From an uncultured Verrucomicrobiota bacterium (GTDB taxonomy: Bacteria; Verrucomicrobiota; Verrucomicrobiae; Opitutales; Opitutaceae): a stretch of 23,271 nt of DNA. Positions 1 to 7,775 of the stretch are shown here, piece by piece. Made by a program: the position numbers and the translations under genes. The notes under the pieces are model-generated. The model did not search any database. It was not told the origin of the DNA and saw only the letters and a list, made by a program, of their open reading frames with translations. Location: assembly GCA_946482165.1 (NCBI GenBank), contig CAMLQS010000036.1, forward strand, positions 1-23,271, read 5' to 3'. Position 1 is the stretch's first letter. Each line of letters begins with the position of its first letter.

Positions 1-1208
1 GCGTCGGTGAGCGCCTGCGCGAGCGTCGCTTGCGCGGCCGAGCCCGGCGCCGGCGCGGCGTCGAAAGCGGCGCTCGCGCCCGCGAGAATGGCGGCCGTGT
101 CGGCCATGCGGGCGGAATAATCCCGCGGTCCCGCGGCGGTCAGCGCGGTGGGCGCGTCGGCGAGGGCGGCAAAGCGGCGGACCCGCTCGCGCGAGGTGAG
201 GAAACGGAAGAAATCGACCGCCGCCCGCTCGCGTTCCGGATCTCCGGTATGAAAAAGAAAATAGTAGCCGCTCTGGGCCTGCACCGTATCCGCGGGAGTG
301 ATACCGTCCGCGAAAACCGGCAGATTCATGGCGCCCAGTTCGAATGTTTCGGGCAGGCGCCCTCGCATCTCGTTCGCGAACCACGAGGCGGAAAGCGTCA
401 TCGCGCACCGGCCTTCGAGGAAGGCGAGTTGCGCGGCGGTATGGGTCATGCCCTCCCAGCCGCGCACGAGGTGGCGGGTGGCAATCCGCTGGAGCACGGC
501 GGCGGCGCGAATGAACCGGGGATCGCTCCGGGCTCCCGGCTCGAGCGCGTGATAGGCCGCGTAGCCTTCGGGACCGACCAGGTTGTAATGCGCCGCGCGG
601 AAGATCGCGTCGCCATAACGCATCGTGACGCCGGGCAGGGAAAGCGGGGCGAGGCCCGCCGCCTCGACCTTTTCGCAAAGCGCAAAAAACTCGTCCCACG
701 TGCGCGGAACTTCCCAGCCGTTTTTGCGGAAAAGGGCCTTGTCGTAAAAGAGAGTCCAGATCGCGTGGGCGAAAGGCACGGCGTGCACGCGCCCTTGTTC
801 ATCGGTCCAGCGCGCGAGCACACCCGGGCGGAAACTCGCGCGCCATGGACCATCTCCCTCCCAGTTGGGTCCATCCAGCGCGGGTCCCAGATCCAGGATG
901 CGCCCGGCTTCGATCAACCGCGGGTAGAGCAGCACCGCGTCGGTCGCGTCCGGATAATCCCCCGCCATCACCCGCGTGCGGACCTTGTCGTTGATGCGCG
1001 GATCGCCGTGCAAATGGACGCGCACCTCCGGTCGCATTTTTTCGAACTCCCGCGCCGTCTCCTCGAAAAACTCCGCTCCATAGCCGGCGACGAGCACGGG
1101 GATATCGAGGGTTTGGACCTCCGGCGCCACCCCGGCGCCGGGCTCCGCGGCGCATGCTCCGCCGGCGATGAGCAGGCAAAAGACGAGAAGAAAACGGAGC
1201 GGTGACAT
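1..1208 (-). CDS. Extracellular solute-binding protein (sugar ABC type), 3' end cut by window edge
   Basis: About 402 residues are visible; the gene runs off position 1. It reads from an ATG at 1208. Residues 1-20 form a signal peptide with a hydrophobic core (LRFLLVFCLLIAGG) and a likely signal peptidase I site after ACA at residue 20. A cysteine lies at residue 19, but the residues before it are a poor lipobox. The mature part has the pattern of family 1 (MalE-like) binding proteins: an early IPVLVAGYGAEFFEETAREF helix, then DYPDATDAVLLYPRLIEAG, then AHAIWTLFYDKALFRKNGW followed by PRTWDEF, and late GMTHTAAQLAFLEGRCAM with SGYYFLFHTGDPERERAA. Such proteins deliver a sugar or oligosaccharide to an ABC permease. 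No permease or ATPase gene is visible, so the ligand is unknown. The gene is divergent from the RelE-like gene at 1346. No Shine-Dalgarno is seen. Confidence 0.88.
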   Translation of the reverse strand, partial: MSPLRFLLVFCLLIAGGACAAEPGAGVAPEVQTLDIPVLVAGYGAEFFEETAREFEKMRPEVRVHLHGDPRINDKVRTRVMAGDYPDATDAVLLYPRLIEAGRILDLGPALDGPNWEGDGPWRASFRPGVLARWTDEQGRVHAVPFAHAIWTLFYDKALFRKNGWEVPRTWDEFFALCEKVEAAGLAPLSLPGVTMRYGDAIFRAAHYNLVGPEGYAAYHALEPGARSDPRFIRAAAVLQRIATRHLVRGWEGMTHTAAQLAFLEGRCAMTLSASWFANEMRGRLPETFELGAMNLPVFADGITPADTVQAQSGYYFLFHTGDPERERAAVDFFRFLTSRERVRRFAALADAPTALTAAGPRDYSARMADTAAILAGASAAFDAAPAPGSAAQATLAQALTD

Positions 1209-1300
1209 GGGCGCGCGCGGCAAACTGCGGGCAAAGTGGCGGGCTCCCCGAGCGGGCGGCAATGCGCAAACCGCATCAGCGGCCGAACCTAGCCCTTCAT

Positions 1301-1317
1301 CCAAGGCCTTGCCTTGG
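1301..1317. other. Perfect 7-bp hairpin in the divergent intergenic region
   Basis: CCAAGGC and GCCTTGG flank a CTT loop between the solute-binding protein gene and the RelE-like gene, 28 bp before the latter's start. There is no T-run, so it is not an obvious terminator. It could be an operator or an mRNA hairpin. No function is proven. Confidence 0.35.
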
Positions 1318-1345
1318 CATGGGTCGATGCGTTGCTTGGCGGGCC

Positions 1346-1699
1346 ATGTTCCAGGTCACTTTTTCCGCCCAAGCGCTCGGCGAGCTGAAGAAACTCGATC
1401 CACTCGCGCAGCTTTCCGCGATCGAACCCGTGGGCAAACTGCGGCCCGAGGAGCTCGCGCACCCCCGCGAACCGCTCGGCCGTTTCGTTCGAGCCGGCAA
1501 AACCCTTTACCGGCTCCGTGATAGCGAACTCCGCTACTACTTTGAGACGCAGGGGGAAGACGTCCTCCACGTGGTCTATATCCTGCACCACCATTCGCTG
1601 GAGGATTTTCTTCTTCGCAATCGTCTGCCGGTCTCCGAAAGCCAACTCATCGAGCAAGACTCGAAGTTCTGGAAATACCTCGAGTCGCTTACGAAGTAA
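1346..1699 (+). CDS. RelE/ParE-fold toxin-like protein without a visible antitoxin
   Basis: This 117-residue protein begins MFQVTFSAQALGELKKLDP, the usual N-terminal strand-helix of the RelE/ParE superfamily. It continues with PREPLGRFVRAGKTLYRLRD, then strands ELRYYFETQGEDVLHVVYIL, matching the family's central sheet. A C-terminal tail of about 25 residues after NRLPV (SESQLIEQDSKFWKYLESL) is longer than in compact RelE toxins. I chose the ATG at 1346 because the fold starts exactly there; upstream in-frame codons translate to low-complexity sequence. No small antitoxin ORF sits on either side. The gene lies 93 bp before pssA in the same direction, so it may be co-transcribed. A housekeeping or regulatory role is as plausible as a toxin role. 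Confidence 0.75.
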   Translation: MFQVTFSAQALGELKKLDPLAQLSAIEPVGKLRPEELAHPREPLGRFVRAGKTLYRLRDSELRYYFETQGEDVLHVVYILHHHSLEDFLLRNRLPVSESQLIEQDSKFWKYLESLTK

Positions 1700-1792
1700 G
1701 CCGCTCTTCGCCTGCCCTTTCCCGCGACGCCGCGCTCCCTCCCTGTCCAACAATCCGCCGGCAACGCGTCCCGACCGCCAATCCATTTCGCC

Positions 1793-2671
1793 ATGCCTCC
1801 TCCCCGCCCTCCGCTTATCGATGACGATTACGAGCCGCCGCTCGATCCTGCCGAGGCCAGCCGCATCTATTTTCTGCCGAATCTGATGACGGCGGGCAAT
1901 CTGTTCTGCGGCTTTGTCTCCGCGATCATGTGCATCCAGGCCCACTACGCGATGCGGGGTTCCGATGTCATCACGCTAGAGGCCTCCCAGCTCTTCAAAC
2001 GCGCCGTGTGGCTGATCTTCGGCGCCATGGCCTTCGATGCTCTCGACGGCCGCTTGGCGCGCATGGGCGGCAAGGAGTCCTTCTTCGGCGCCGAATTCGA
2101 TTCTCTCGCAGACGTGGTGTCGTTCGGCCTCGCGCCTGCGTTGATGGTTTTCTTCCTCATCCTCTCTCCCACGCAGGGGTATCCTCATTTTCGCGAAATC
2201 GGCTGGCTCCTGGGCTTCATCTATCTGCTCTGCGCGGCAATCCGCCTGGCGCGCTTTAACGTCATCACGCATCCCTTGCTTCAAAAGCCGGGTCGCGCTT
2301 CCAACAAAGACTTCGTCGGCCTCCCCGTGCCCGCCGCGGCGGGCACGGTCGCCGCGCTCGTCCTCTTCCTGCTCAACCTCGCCGAGCACGAACGCGAGCT
2401 CCAGCGCTGGGCTCTCGTGCTGCCCGTGCTGATGCTGCTCATCGCCGTGCTCATGGTCAGCACCGTGCGCTACCCCAGCGGCAAACAGATCGACTTCCAG
2501 ACCAAGACCAAGATTCCGACGCTGATCGTCTACGTCGTCGTCGCAGCCGGCGTCGTCGTCTACAAGCAATACGGCATGCTCGCCGTATGCCTCGGCTACA
2601 TTTTCTTCGGCCTGATCCGCCATCTTCGCAACCCGCCCGCTCCCAATTCGGACTCGAATCCGCCGATGTGA
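1793..2671 (+). CDS. pssA: CDP-diacylglycerol--serine O-phosphatidyltransferase (phosphatidylserine synthase)
   Basis: The 292-residue membrane enzyme makes phosphatidylserine from CDP-diacylglycerol and L-serine, the first step to phosphatidylethanolamine. The CDP-alcohol phosphotransferase signature is complete: D82, D85-G86, AR at 89-90, G99, D103 and D107, with standard spacing. Before it is the typical PNLMTAGNLFCGF segment (29-41). Hydrophobic segments follow near residues 112-126, 133-150, 176-196, 207-224 and 240-275. The length suits bacterial type II PssA proteins. The charged, Pro-rich first 22 residues are cytosolic. The ATG is preceded by a C-rich leader with no Shine-Dalgarno. 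The RelE-like gene is just upstream; no psd decarboxylase gene is in the window. Confidence 0.95.
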   Translation: MPPPRPPLIDDDYEPPLDPAEASRIYFLPNLMTAGNLFCGFVSAIMCIQAHYAMRGSDVITLEASQLFKRAVWLIFGAMAFDALDGRLARMGGKESFFGAEFDSLADVVSFGLAPALMVFFLILSPTQGYPHFREIGWLLGFIYLLCAAIRLARFNVITHPLLQKPGRASNKDFVGLPVPAAAGTVAALVLFLLNLAEHERELQRWALVLPVLMLLIAVLMVSTVRYPSGKQIDFQTKTKIPTLIVYVVVAAGVVVYKQYGMLAVCLGYIFFGLIRHLRNPPAPNSDSNPPM

Positions 2672-3026
2672 GCGACCTTGCGAACAACTTTGCGAACAAG
2701 GCCCAACAACCCGGCGCCTGCGGGCAAGTCCCCCCTTACCGGCAGGAACCGAAGTTTTGCTCGCAGGCAAAAGCGCACCGGTTTTCAGAGGAGAAAACCG
2801 CGGTTGTTGGAGTTATTCGCAGCCCTGAAGAAGAGGTCTGACTTATATATATAGAGGAGAGATTAATACCGTCTGTGCGCAAAACTCCCTTCCTTCGCGC
2901 CAAACGACCCGCCCCTCCCTTGTTTTTCCCCTTCCCACGGCCCTCGCACCTTGCTCTTTCTAACGCTTACTTTTTCTTCCCGAGCACTCCACCGGCCGAC
3001 CCGCCCAGCCTTTCGACTTCGCCCCC
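2672..3026. other. Intergenic region before dnaN: hairpin, AT tract and pyrimidine-rich leader
   Basis: 355 bp without a convincing gene. It holds a perfect 8-bp inverted repeat at 2779-2800 (CGGTTTTC, loop AGAGGA, GAAAACCG), which could end pssA transcription or bind a regulator but lacks a T-run. There is an alternating TA tract at 2843-2852 followed by purine-rich GAGGAGAG, and a long C/T-rich stretch from about 2881 to 3026 leading into dnaN. The dnaN promoter is probably here; the TA tract is the best -10-like sequence but has no well-spaced -35 partner. Confidence 0.5.
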
Positions 3027-4151
3027 ATGAAATTCAAGATCAACCGCGACCACTTCAGCAACGGACTTGCCCAGGTGCTCAACGTCGTCGGCTCCAAGGC
3101 CACGATGCCCATCCTCAGCAACGTGCTGATCGAAGCGGAAAAGGACGGCATCACGCTCACGACGACCAACCTCGACTTGGGCATTCGCACCAAGATCAAA
3201 GCCGAGGTGAAGGAAACCGGTTCGGTCACGTTGCCCGTCAAACGCCTTGCCGGAATCGTGCGCGAGTTGCCGCAGCTCGACGTGGCTTTCGACGCCGCGC
3301 CCAACCACCAGGTCAAACTCTCCTCCGGCGGCTCCGTCTTCCGCATCATGGGCATCGGCAAAGAGGAGTTCCCTCCGCTGCCCGACTTCGGTGACGACAA
3401 AACCTTCACCCTCGAGCAGGGCGAACTTCTCGGGATGCTCAAAAGCGTCGCCTACGCGCAGTCGACCGACGAGACGCGTTACATCCTCAACGGCGTGTAT
3501 TTCAATTTCCGTGACGCCAAGCTTTCGCTCGTCGCCACCGATGGCCGACGGCTCGCCCTTATCTCGAAGGAGCTCGAGGTTCCGGCCGAAAAAGCCGGCG
3601 CGATCATTCTCCCCGCGAAGACCGTCTCCGAGTTGCTCCGCATGCTCGACAAGGGCGAGAAGCTGAAAGTCTCGTTCAACGACCGCCGCGCCGCTTTTCA
3701 AATCAACGCGGACAACCCCGACAGCGGTCTGGTCGACTCGATTTACCTCTACAGCAAGGTCGTCGAAGGCAACTACCCGAACTACCAGCAGGTCATCCCC
3801 AAGGAGACCCACCAGCGCGTGAAGCTCGAACGCGAACTCTTCACCGAGTGCGTGCATCGCGCGGCTCTCGTCTGCTCCGACAAGAGCAATTCCGTTAAGC
3901 TGAAGCTCACCAGCAATCTTCTCGAAATCAGCGCCAGCAGTCCCGACTTTGGCGAGGCGCATGAGAGCATGGCGATCGCCTACAGCGGGCCCGATCTCCA
4001 GGTCGCGTTCAATCCCCAGTTCATCATTGATCCGCTCCGCGCTCTCACGAAGGACGAGGTGTATTTTGAACTGAAGGACGAAGTCAGCCCTGGCGTGCTT
4101 AAGACGCTGGAGAACTTCGTCTGCGTCGTGATGCCCGTGCGCATCAGCTAA
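3027..4151 (+). CDS. dnaN: DNA polymerase III subunit beta (sliding clamp)
   Basis: At 374 residues this is the normal size for the beta clamp, which dimerises into a ring around DNA and tethers the replicative polymerase and repair enzymes. It starts [20 protein letters not shown]. The typical [16 protein letters not shown] block is at residues 24-39, [11 protein letters not shown] near 172-182, and the C-terminus ends VVMPVRIS, corresponding to the E. coli MPMRL end that forms part of the protein-binding cleft. The three clamp domains span roughly 1-120, 125-245 and 250-374. dnaA and recF are not neighbours here: pssA lies upstream and repeat-rich DNA downstream. The start is the ATG after a C-rich leader; no Shine-Dalgarno is seen. 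Confidence 0.97.
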   Translation: MKFKINRDHFSNGLAQVLNVVGSKATMPILSNVLIEAEKDGITLTTTNLDLGIRTKIKAEVKETGSVTLPVKRLAGIVRELPQLDVAFDAAPNHQVKLSSGGSVFRIMGIGKEEFPPLPDFGDDKTFTLEQGELLGMLKSVAYAQSTDETRYILNGVYFNFRDAKLSLVATDGRRLALISKELEVPAEKAGAIILPAKTVSELLRMLDKGEKLKVSFNDRRAAFQINADNPDSGLVDSIYLYSKVVEGNYPNYQQVIPKETHQRVKLERELFTECVHRAALVCSDKSNSVKLKLTSNLLEISASSPDFGEAHESMAIAYSGPDLQVAFNPQFIIDPLRALTKDEVYFELKDEVSPGVLKTLENFVCVVMPVRIS

Positions 4152-4171
4152 GCGCGGGTATGGCAAGAGGT

Positions 4172-4350
4172 GTGGCGGTTATTACGCCACCCTCGACGAC
4201 GAGTCTAAGCTCGCAGCTATCGTGCGAGCCGGGCCGTTGACCCGGCAGCCCGACCCGCGGTCGGGCCTACAACGCCGCGGTTCCTAGCTTTTTGGATACG
4301 AGAGGGCTGGATTTCCCCTCCCGCCAACTGCGAGCCGTCGGATCGGCTCG
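4172..4350. repeat. Cluster of hairpins downstream of dnaN (BIME-like)
   Basis: Five short perfect inverted repeats lie in the first 200 bp after dnaN: 4172-4190 (GTGGCG/CGCCAC), 4209-4229 (GCTCGCA/TGCGAGC), 4228-4246 (GCCGGG/CCCGGC), 4248-4266 (GCCCGACC/GGTCGGGC) and 4331-4350 (CGAGCCG/CGGCTCG). The first may end dnaN transcription, but none has a T-run. The fourth is a REP element, listed separately. Such clusters are known as bacterial interspersed mosaic elements. No ORF is present. Confidence 0.65.
4246..4270 (-). repeat. REP palindrome copy 1 (GTAG-headed)
   Basis: Read on the minus strand it starts GTAGGCC and ends GGTCGGGCTG, with an 8-bp stem and 3-nt loop. It matches the copy at 14794-14818 at 23 of 25 positions. 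A GTAG head next to an imperfect GC-rich hairpin is the hallmark of REP sequences mobilised by REP-associated tyrosine transposases (RAYTs). No such transposase gene is in the window. Confidence 0.7.
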
Positions 4351-4376
4351 ATTAACTTGGATCCCGCAGATGGATA

Positions 4377-4527
4377 AACCGCTAAGATACGCTAAGGATC
4401 TCTAAATAAAGGACTAGGGCGTCTGGATGGCGAATTTCCTTTTTCACCCGGCGGGTGAAGGGGCCATGGAGCTTCAGATAACGGAGCGAAGGGTTGATTT
4501 AGCGGTGCTTAGCGAAATTTAGCGGTT
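4377..4527. repeat. About 150-bp inverted-repeat element with 10-bp phased arms
   Basis: The left arm (4377-4406) is three tandem 10-mers containing CGCTAAG-like cores: AACCGCTAAG, ATACGCTAAG, GATCTCTAAA. The right arm (4498-4527) is the inverse: TTTAGCGGTG, CTTAGCGAAA, TTTAGCGGTT. The outer 20 nt of the two arms match at 17 positions in inverted orientation. The 91-bp centre holds a hairpin (TTCACCC/GGGTGAA, 4443-4459) and no ORF. It resembles a small non-autonomous mobile element or a remnant of one. The rest of the gap up to 4650 shows nothing else. Confidence 0.6.
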
Positions 4528-4649
4528 CAAAACACTCCGTCTTTGTTCATCGAACTGCGGGATTTGGGATTAAAGGGAGGTCATGTCGTCGCACTCCATA
4601 AACTTGTCGCGGGCTTCGGAAACCTGTATCGCTTTTCGTTTTCCCTCTT

Positions 4650-5543
4650 GTGGACGACTCTTTCCTTACGCCGATTCTGTTCCTCATCCCAACGATGCTC
4701 GCCTCGTTGGTGCTGATGCGCGTCAACCAGCACTTCGCGTCGCCCGCGCTGGCTATTTTAAACCGTTGGCTGCGCTGGATAGTGCTGGCCGGTGGCTTTG
4801 CCCAGATGACCGCGCATTTCGGATGGAGTGAACGCTCCTTCGGCGTGTTGTTCGCCGCCTACCTCATTGTTTGGTTCATGGTCGAAAGCGTCTACCATTG
4901 GCTGGCGATCCACGCCATGAGCGTCAGTCCGTTGCCGCTTTTTCCTCGGTTCACGCTCAATGGCGGTGGCGACGAATGGCCGGTGCAAAGTCGCTTCATG
5001 CGTCTGCGCGAACAGATCCGCGCGGCAGGTTTCAAGCACGTGCAAGCCTTGCGTGCCGAAGTCACGACTGGGCTCTTCGTGCGAGCTTCCTTCTACCACA
5101 GCTCCGATGGGGCCACGCGGCTGCAAGTCACCTTCCTGCCTCAGCCGATGGGCAACGTCACCGTATGCCTGCACTTTGCCACCCATACGGCGGAAGGGGT
5201 GCGCATTGTCACGGACAACCATCATCTGCCGTTCGCTGGTTTTTATCCTGAAAGTTGGCTCGTCGAACGACGTCCTTGGTGCCGGTCGTTGCCGAGGTTG
5301 CTCGCGCTTCATCGCGAACGTGTCGCACAAACCGCCGCCACGCTCGTCCCGTGGGCGAGCGAGCCGATTCAGGACGTGAACGCGCAACAGGCCGAGCTGG
5401 AGCGATTGAATACGCAGCTAGGCTTCCTGCTACCGAGTCCGGAGCATGAGGAGCACGGCCGAATCAGCTCCGAGGGCCGCTACCGTGTCTGGAAAGAGAT
5501 GCTGAGCCTCAACTATCTCGGCCGTCCCGCGCGCTACGAATGA
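4650..5543 (+). CDS. Membrane protein of unknown function
   Basis: A 297-residue protein I do not recognise. Three hydrophobic helices are likely at residues 6-26, 38-55 and 63-88, followed by a soluble domain of about 200 residues. That domain includes EWPVQSRFMRLREQIRAAGF (109-128), a beta-rich stretch around TRLQVTFLPQPMGNVTVCLHF, and a charged C-terminal helix with DVNAQQAELERLNTQLGFLL. The chosen start is GTG at 4650; an internal ATG at residue 16 would cut the first helix. The gene stands alone between the dnaN-side repeats and the convergent chemotaxis-like operon, so context gives no role. Confidence 0.75.
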   Translation: MDDSFLTPILFLIPTMLASLVLMRVNQHFASPALAILNRWLRWIVLAGGFAQMTAHFGWSERSFGVLFAAYLIVWFMVESVYHWLAIHAMSVSPLPLFPRFTLNGGGDEWPVQSRFMRLREQIRAAGFKHVQALRAEVTTGLFVRASFYHSSDGATRLQVTFLPQPMGNVTVCLHFATHTAEGVRIVTDNHHLPFAGFYPESWLVERRPWCRSLPRLLALHRERVAQTAATLVPWASEPIQDVNAQQAELERLNTQLGFLLPSPEHEEHGRISSEGRYRVWKEMLSLNYLGRPARYE

Positions 5544-5613
5544 ACCGAGGGCCAGGCGCCTCTCTACGGGCGGTGGGAACGGCCGCGAGCGGGCTCATCT
5601 CCGTCGCGGTCTT

Positions 5614-5666
5614 TTGAACCGAAAACTCGCGATTCTCCTCCGGAGAACCGGGGATTTCGGGTTCAA
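5614..5666. terminator. Long imperfect inverted repeat between convergent genes
   Basis: An outer stem pairs TTGAACC-GAAA (5614-5624) with TTTCGGGTTCAA (5655-5666) with one bulge. Inside it, TTCTCC and GGAGAA (5633-5647) form a second hairpin. Its place between the ends of two converging genes (5543 and 5726) fits a two-way transcription stop, but no T-run follows on either strand. Confidence 0.4.
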
Positions 5667-5725
5667 GCGACAGTCGCGATGCCCGGCCAAGCGTCGCGGT
5701 CGTGTTCGTCTGCGGAAGACAGCGC

Positions 5726-6589
5726 CTAGGCGGCGACGCGGGCAAGGGCACGCGGCGCAGGGGCCGGCGCCGAAATCGGGGCGGGAACGGAAGCTGCCGG
5801 GGCGGGAACGTTGGCGGCGGGCGGCTGCTTGTTCATGGCGGAACCCTGCGGGGTGGCCATGAGGAGCGTTTGCATCTCGTTGAGCAGCTTTTCGCGGACA
5901 TCGAGCTCGGCGGCGCGCTGTTCGAGACGACGGGACATGGCCGTGTAATCGGGAAGGGGGGCGTTCGAGCCGCCAGGGAACGGGGCGGAAGTGGGACTCG
6001 TCTGAACGTCGGCGTCGTTCTGCAGCCGGGCGATCTGTCGGTCCAGGCGGCGGGTCCGGTCGCGCAGATCCTGCTCCATGCGGGCGAGACGGTCTTTATC
6101 AAGCGCGATGGCTTTTTCCTGCTCGGCGAGCGTCTCGGCGCGGCGGGTGAGTTCTTCGGCGCGGCGGGCCAAGGGCAGGGAGTTGGCGTCCGTGGTGGAG
6201 AAAGCGCTGAATGTGCGGAGGAACGAGACCGCGTCGCGGAAATCGCGCCGGGTGAGGTTGGGCAGAGACGCGCGCAGGAGTTGACGAAGATGGGCGGCGC
6301 CGAGGTATTGGGTGATCACGTCGCGCAGCCCGCAGCGGATGGAGGCGACGATAAGCGGCAAGGTGGGCTGGGCGCAGAGCAGGACGCCGTGGCGGAGACC
6401 GTGGCGGCTGCGAATTTCCACTACGCACCGCGTGGCCGCGGCAAGGCAGGCCGGGCTCATGTGACGTGCGTCGAGGACGAGGAGATCGATGCTTCCTGCG
6501 TCGGTCCGAGAGGGGGCGTGCTGGCCGTGGTGAAGATGTTGGGTGGACAGCGAGTCGCCTTTTCCAGAGGTGAGGAGGACGAGGTGCAT
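5726..6589 (-). CDS. Pseudo-receiver plus coiled-coil protein, last gene of the chemotaxis-like operon
   Basis: This 287-residue protein has three parts. Residues 1-115 read like a receiver domain: LVLLTS at the first strand, IDLLVLDARHM with an aspartate at 40 in the phospho-acceptor position, GVLLCAQPTL and a final LRDVITQYLGAAHLRQLLRA. The paired acidic residues that bind metal in true receivers are missing after strand 1 (SGKGDS). Residues about 140-190 form a charged coiled coil (RRAEELTRRAETLAEQEKAI, then DLRDRTRRLDRQIARL). The tail from about 250 is Pro/Ala-rich (PAANVPAPAASVPAPISAPA). It lies 24 bp after the previous gene. It may be an output or scaffold protein reading the CheY-like signal. 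This is a domain-level call without a known family name. Confidence 0.7.
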   Translation of the reverse strand: MHLVLLTSGKGDSLSTQHLHHGQHAPSRTDAGSIDLLVLDARHMSPACLAAATRCVVEIRSRHGLRHGVLLCAQPTLPLIVASIRCGLRDVITQYLGAAHLRQLLRASLPNLTRRDFRDAVSFLRTFSAFSTTDANSLPLARRAEELTRRAETLAEQEKAIALDKDRLARMEQDLRDRTRRLDRQIARLQNDADVQTSPTSAPFPGGSNAPLPDYTAMSRRLEQRAAELDVREKLLNEMQTLLMATPQGSAMNKQPPAANVPAPAASVPAPISAPAPAPRALARVAA

Positions 6590-6613
6590 GGGGTTTGCGG
6601 GGTGAGCTGGTCC

Positions 6614-7249
6614 TTACGGGGTAAAGAACGGGGAGAGATCAACCGAGGCGTGGGTGCGCGCGGCTTGGATGAGCGTATCGCGCAGCCGTGTGTCGGTCAG
6701 CACGAAGTCGGGGCCGACCGACGAGACGGATTCGACGCCGGCGCCTTTAAGCACATCGGGGGGGATCAGGAGGAAGACCTTGCAGACAAGGAGCTGGCCG
6801 GGGATGCCGCCACCGGCGGCGGCGCCGATGGCATCAAGGGCGGGACGCAACTTCCAGCCCTTGACCGCAACCGCGGCCGGGGCGGCGGGCGCGGCGCCGA
6901 GGCGCAAGGAGACCGACGCGGGCGTGCGGGGGACGGCGGGCGCGATGCGGATGGAGACGATGGCGTCGCCAAGGGCGCGGGTCGTGGCGGGGATGGGAGA
7001 CTTTGGCCGCTGCGCAAATTCATTCCAGCCGATCGCCTTGGGCTGAACGATCCCGGCGGCGAGAAGCGCTTCGAGGGCCTGCTGCGCGACCGTGACGGAG
7101 ACCAGCAAGGCCGCCGCGATTTCCCGCGCGTTGACGGGTTGTTCGAGTAGCGAGAACGCGGACCAGACCTCCGGGGATAGCTCAAGTCCGGCTACTTTGG
7201 ACTCGAAATCTTTGGTGCGAGTATAGCGAATTTCGGGGTCGAGGGGCAT
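6614..7249 (-). CDS. Winged-helix-like protein of the chemotaxis-like operon, function unknown
   Basis: 211 residues. The N-terminal part (about 22-70) looks like a small winged-helix domain: LSPEVWSAFSLLEQPVNARE followed by IAAALLVSVTVAQQALEALLAAGIV, with a helix-turn-helix rhythm. A Pro/Ala-rich linker follows (about 85-130). The C-terminal 65 residues are compact: GQLLVCKVFLLIPPDVLKGA, VGPDFVLTDTRLRDTLIQAA. No catalytic motif is evident. It lies 20 bp after the CheX-like gene and 24 bp before the pseudo-receiver gene, so it is surely co-transcribed. It could bind DNA or a protein partner; I cannot name the family. Confidence 0.72.
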   Translation of the reverse strand: MPLDPEIRYTRTKDFESKVAGLELSPEVWSAFSLLEQPVNAREIAAALLVSVTVAQQALEALLAAGIVQPKAIGWNEFAQRPKSPIPATTRALGDAIVSIRIAPAVPRTPASVSLRLGAAPAAPAAVAVKGWKLRPALDAIGAAAGGGIPGQLLVCKVFLLIPPDVLKGAGVESVSSVGPDFVLTDTRLRDTLIQAARTHASVDLSPFFTP

Positions 7250-7269
7250 GGGGCGGGCGACGGGGCGGC

Positions 7270-7755
7270 TCAGGCGTGGGACTCTTGGCCTTCGGTGTCG
7301 TCGATCTCCTTTGTAAGAGCGATGAGGAGCCGAGAGGAGAACTTATTCCACGTAATGGGGAGAACGTAGAGAGGGACGTTGCGCACGGGATGGACCGTGA
7401 GGGGCCGGGCGCGGAGCATGAAGGGCGGGGAGATCATGAAGCCGCCGCCCAGTTGCTCGCGGGCGTTGCCGGAAATGGTGTTGGTGATCTCGCCGACGAG
7501 TTCGGCGCAAAGAGTATCGTCGGGCTTGGTCTCGCCGAGGGCGGGAAGCAGCGCGAAGAGCTTTTCGCGGGAGGCGGTGTAGTAGATGTTGCCGCGATAC
7601 GAGCCGCTGATGCCGATGACGGCGGAGAAGCCGAGGCCGGCCGATTCGTTTTCGCTGCCAAGATAAGGCGTGCCAAGGGCCGCGCCGCCGCCGGTCACGG
7701 CGTCGAAATAGCGGAGCGTGCTTTTGGAAAAGACCTTGAGAATGTATTCTTCCAT
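7270..7755 (-). CDS. CheX-like chemotaxis phosphatase
   Basis: The 161-residue protein matches the CheC/CheX/FliY fold that dephosphorylates CheY-P. The key helix is AELVGEITNTISGNAREQL, with the ExxN catalytic pair at E89 and N92. It is preceded by the strand pair LGFSAVIGISGSYRGNIYY (41-59), as in CheX. It contains one ExxN motif, like CheX, not two like CheC. It follows the CheY gene by 20 bp, so it most likely resets that regulator. Confidence 0.82.
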   Translation of the reverse strand: MEEYILKVFSKSTLRYFDAVTGGGAALGTPYLGSENESAGLGFSAVIGISGSYRGNIYYTASREKLFALLPALGETKPDDTLCAELVGEITNTISGNAREQLGGGFMISPPFMLRARPLTVHPVRNVPLYVLPITWNKFSSRLLIALTKEIDDTEGQESHA

Positions 7756-7775
7756 GGGGCGGAGCGGATAGGGGC

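Noticed and set aside
30..1205. 391-codon plus-strand ORF at the window start
   Set aside because: It is antisense to the solute-binding protein gene, whose reading frame has a signal peptide and family motifs. The plus-strand translation is Arg/Gly-rich and has no recognisable domain.
2587..2841. 84-codon plus ORF overlapping the pssA end
   Set aside because: No domain, overlaps pssA in another frame, and runs through the hairpin at 2779-2800.
4150..4650. CRISPR array or tRNA in the repeat-rich gap
   Set aside because: The repeats are inverted or 10-bp phased, with no regular 30-bp repeat/spacer pattern and no cloverleaf fold seen.
5702..7150. 482-codon plus-strand ORF opposite the last two chemotaxis-operon genes
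   Set aside because: Shadow of two real minus-strand genes; it crosses their boundary and shows no domain.
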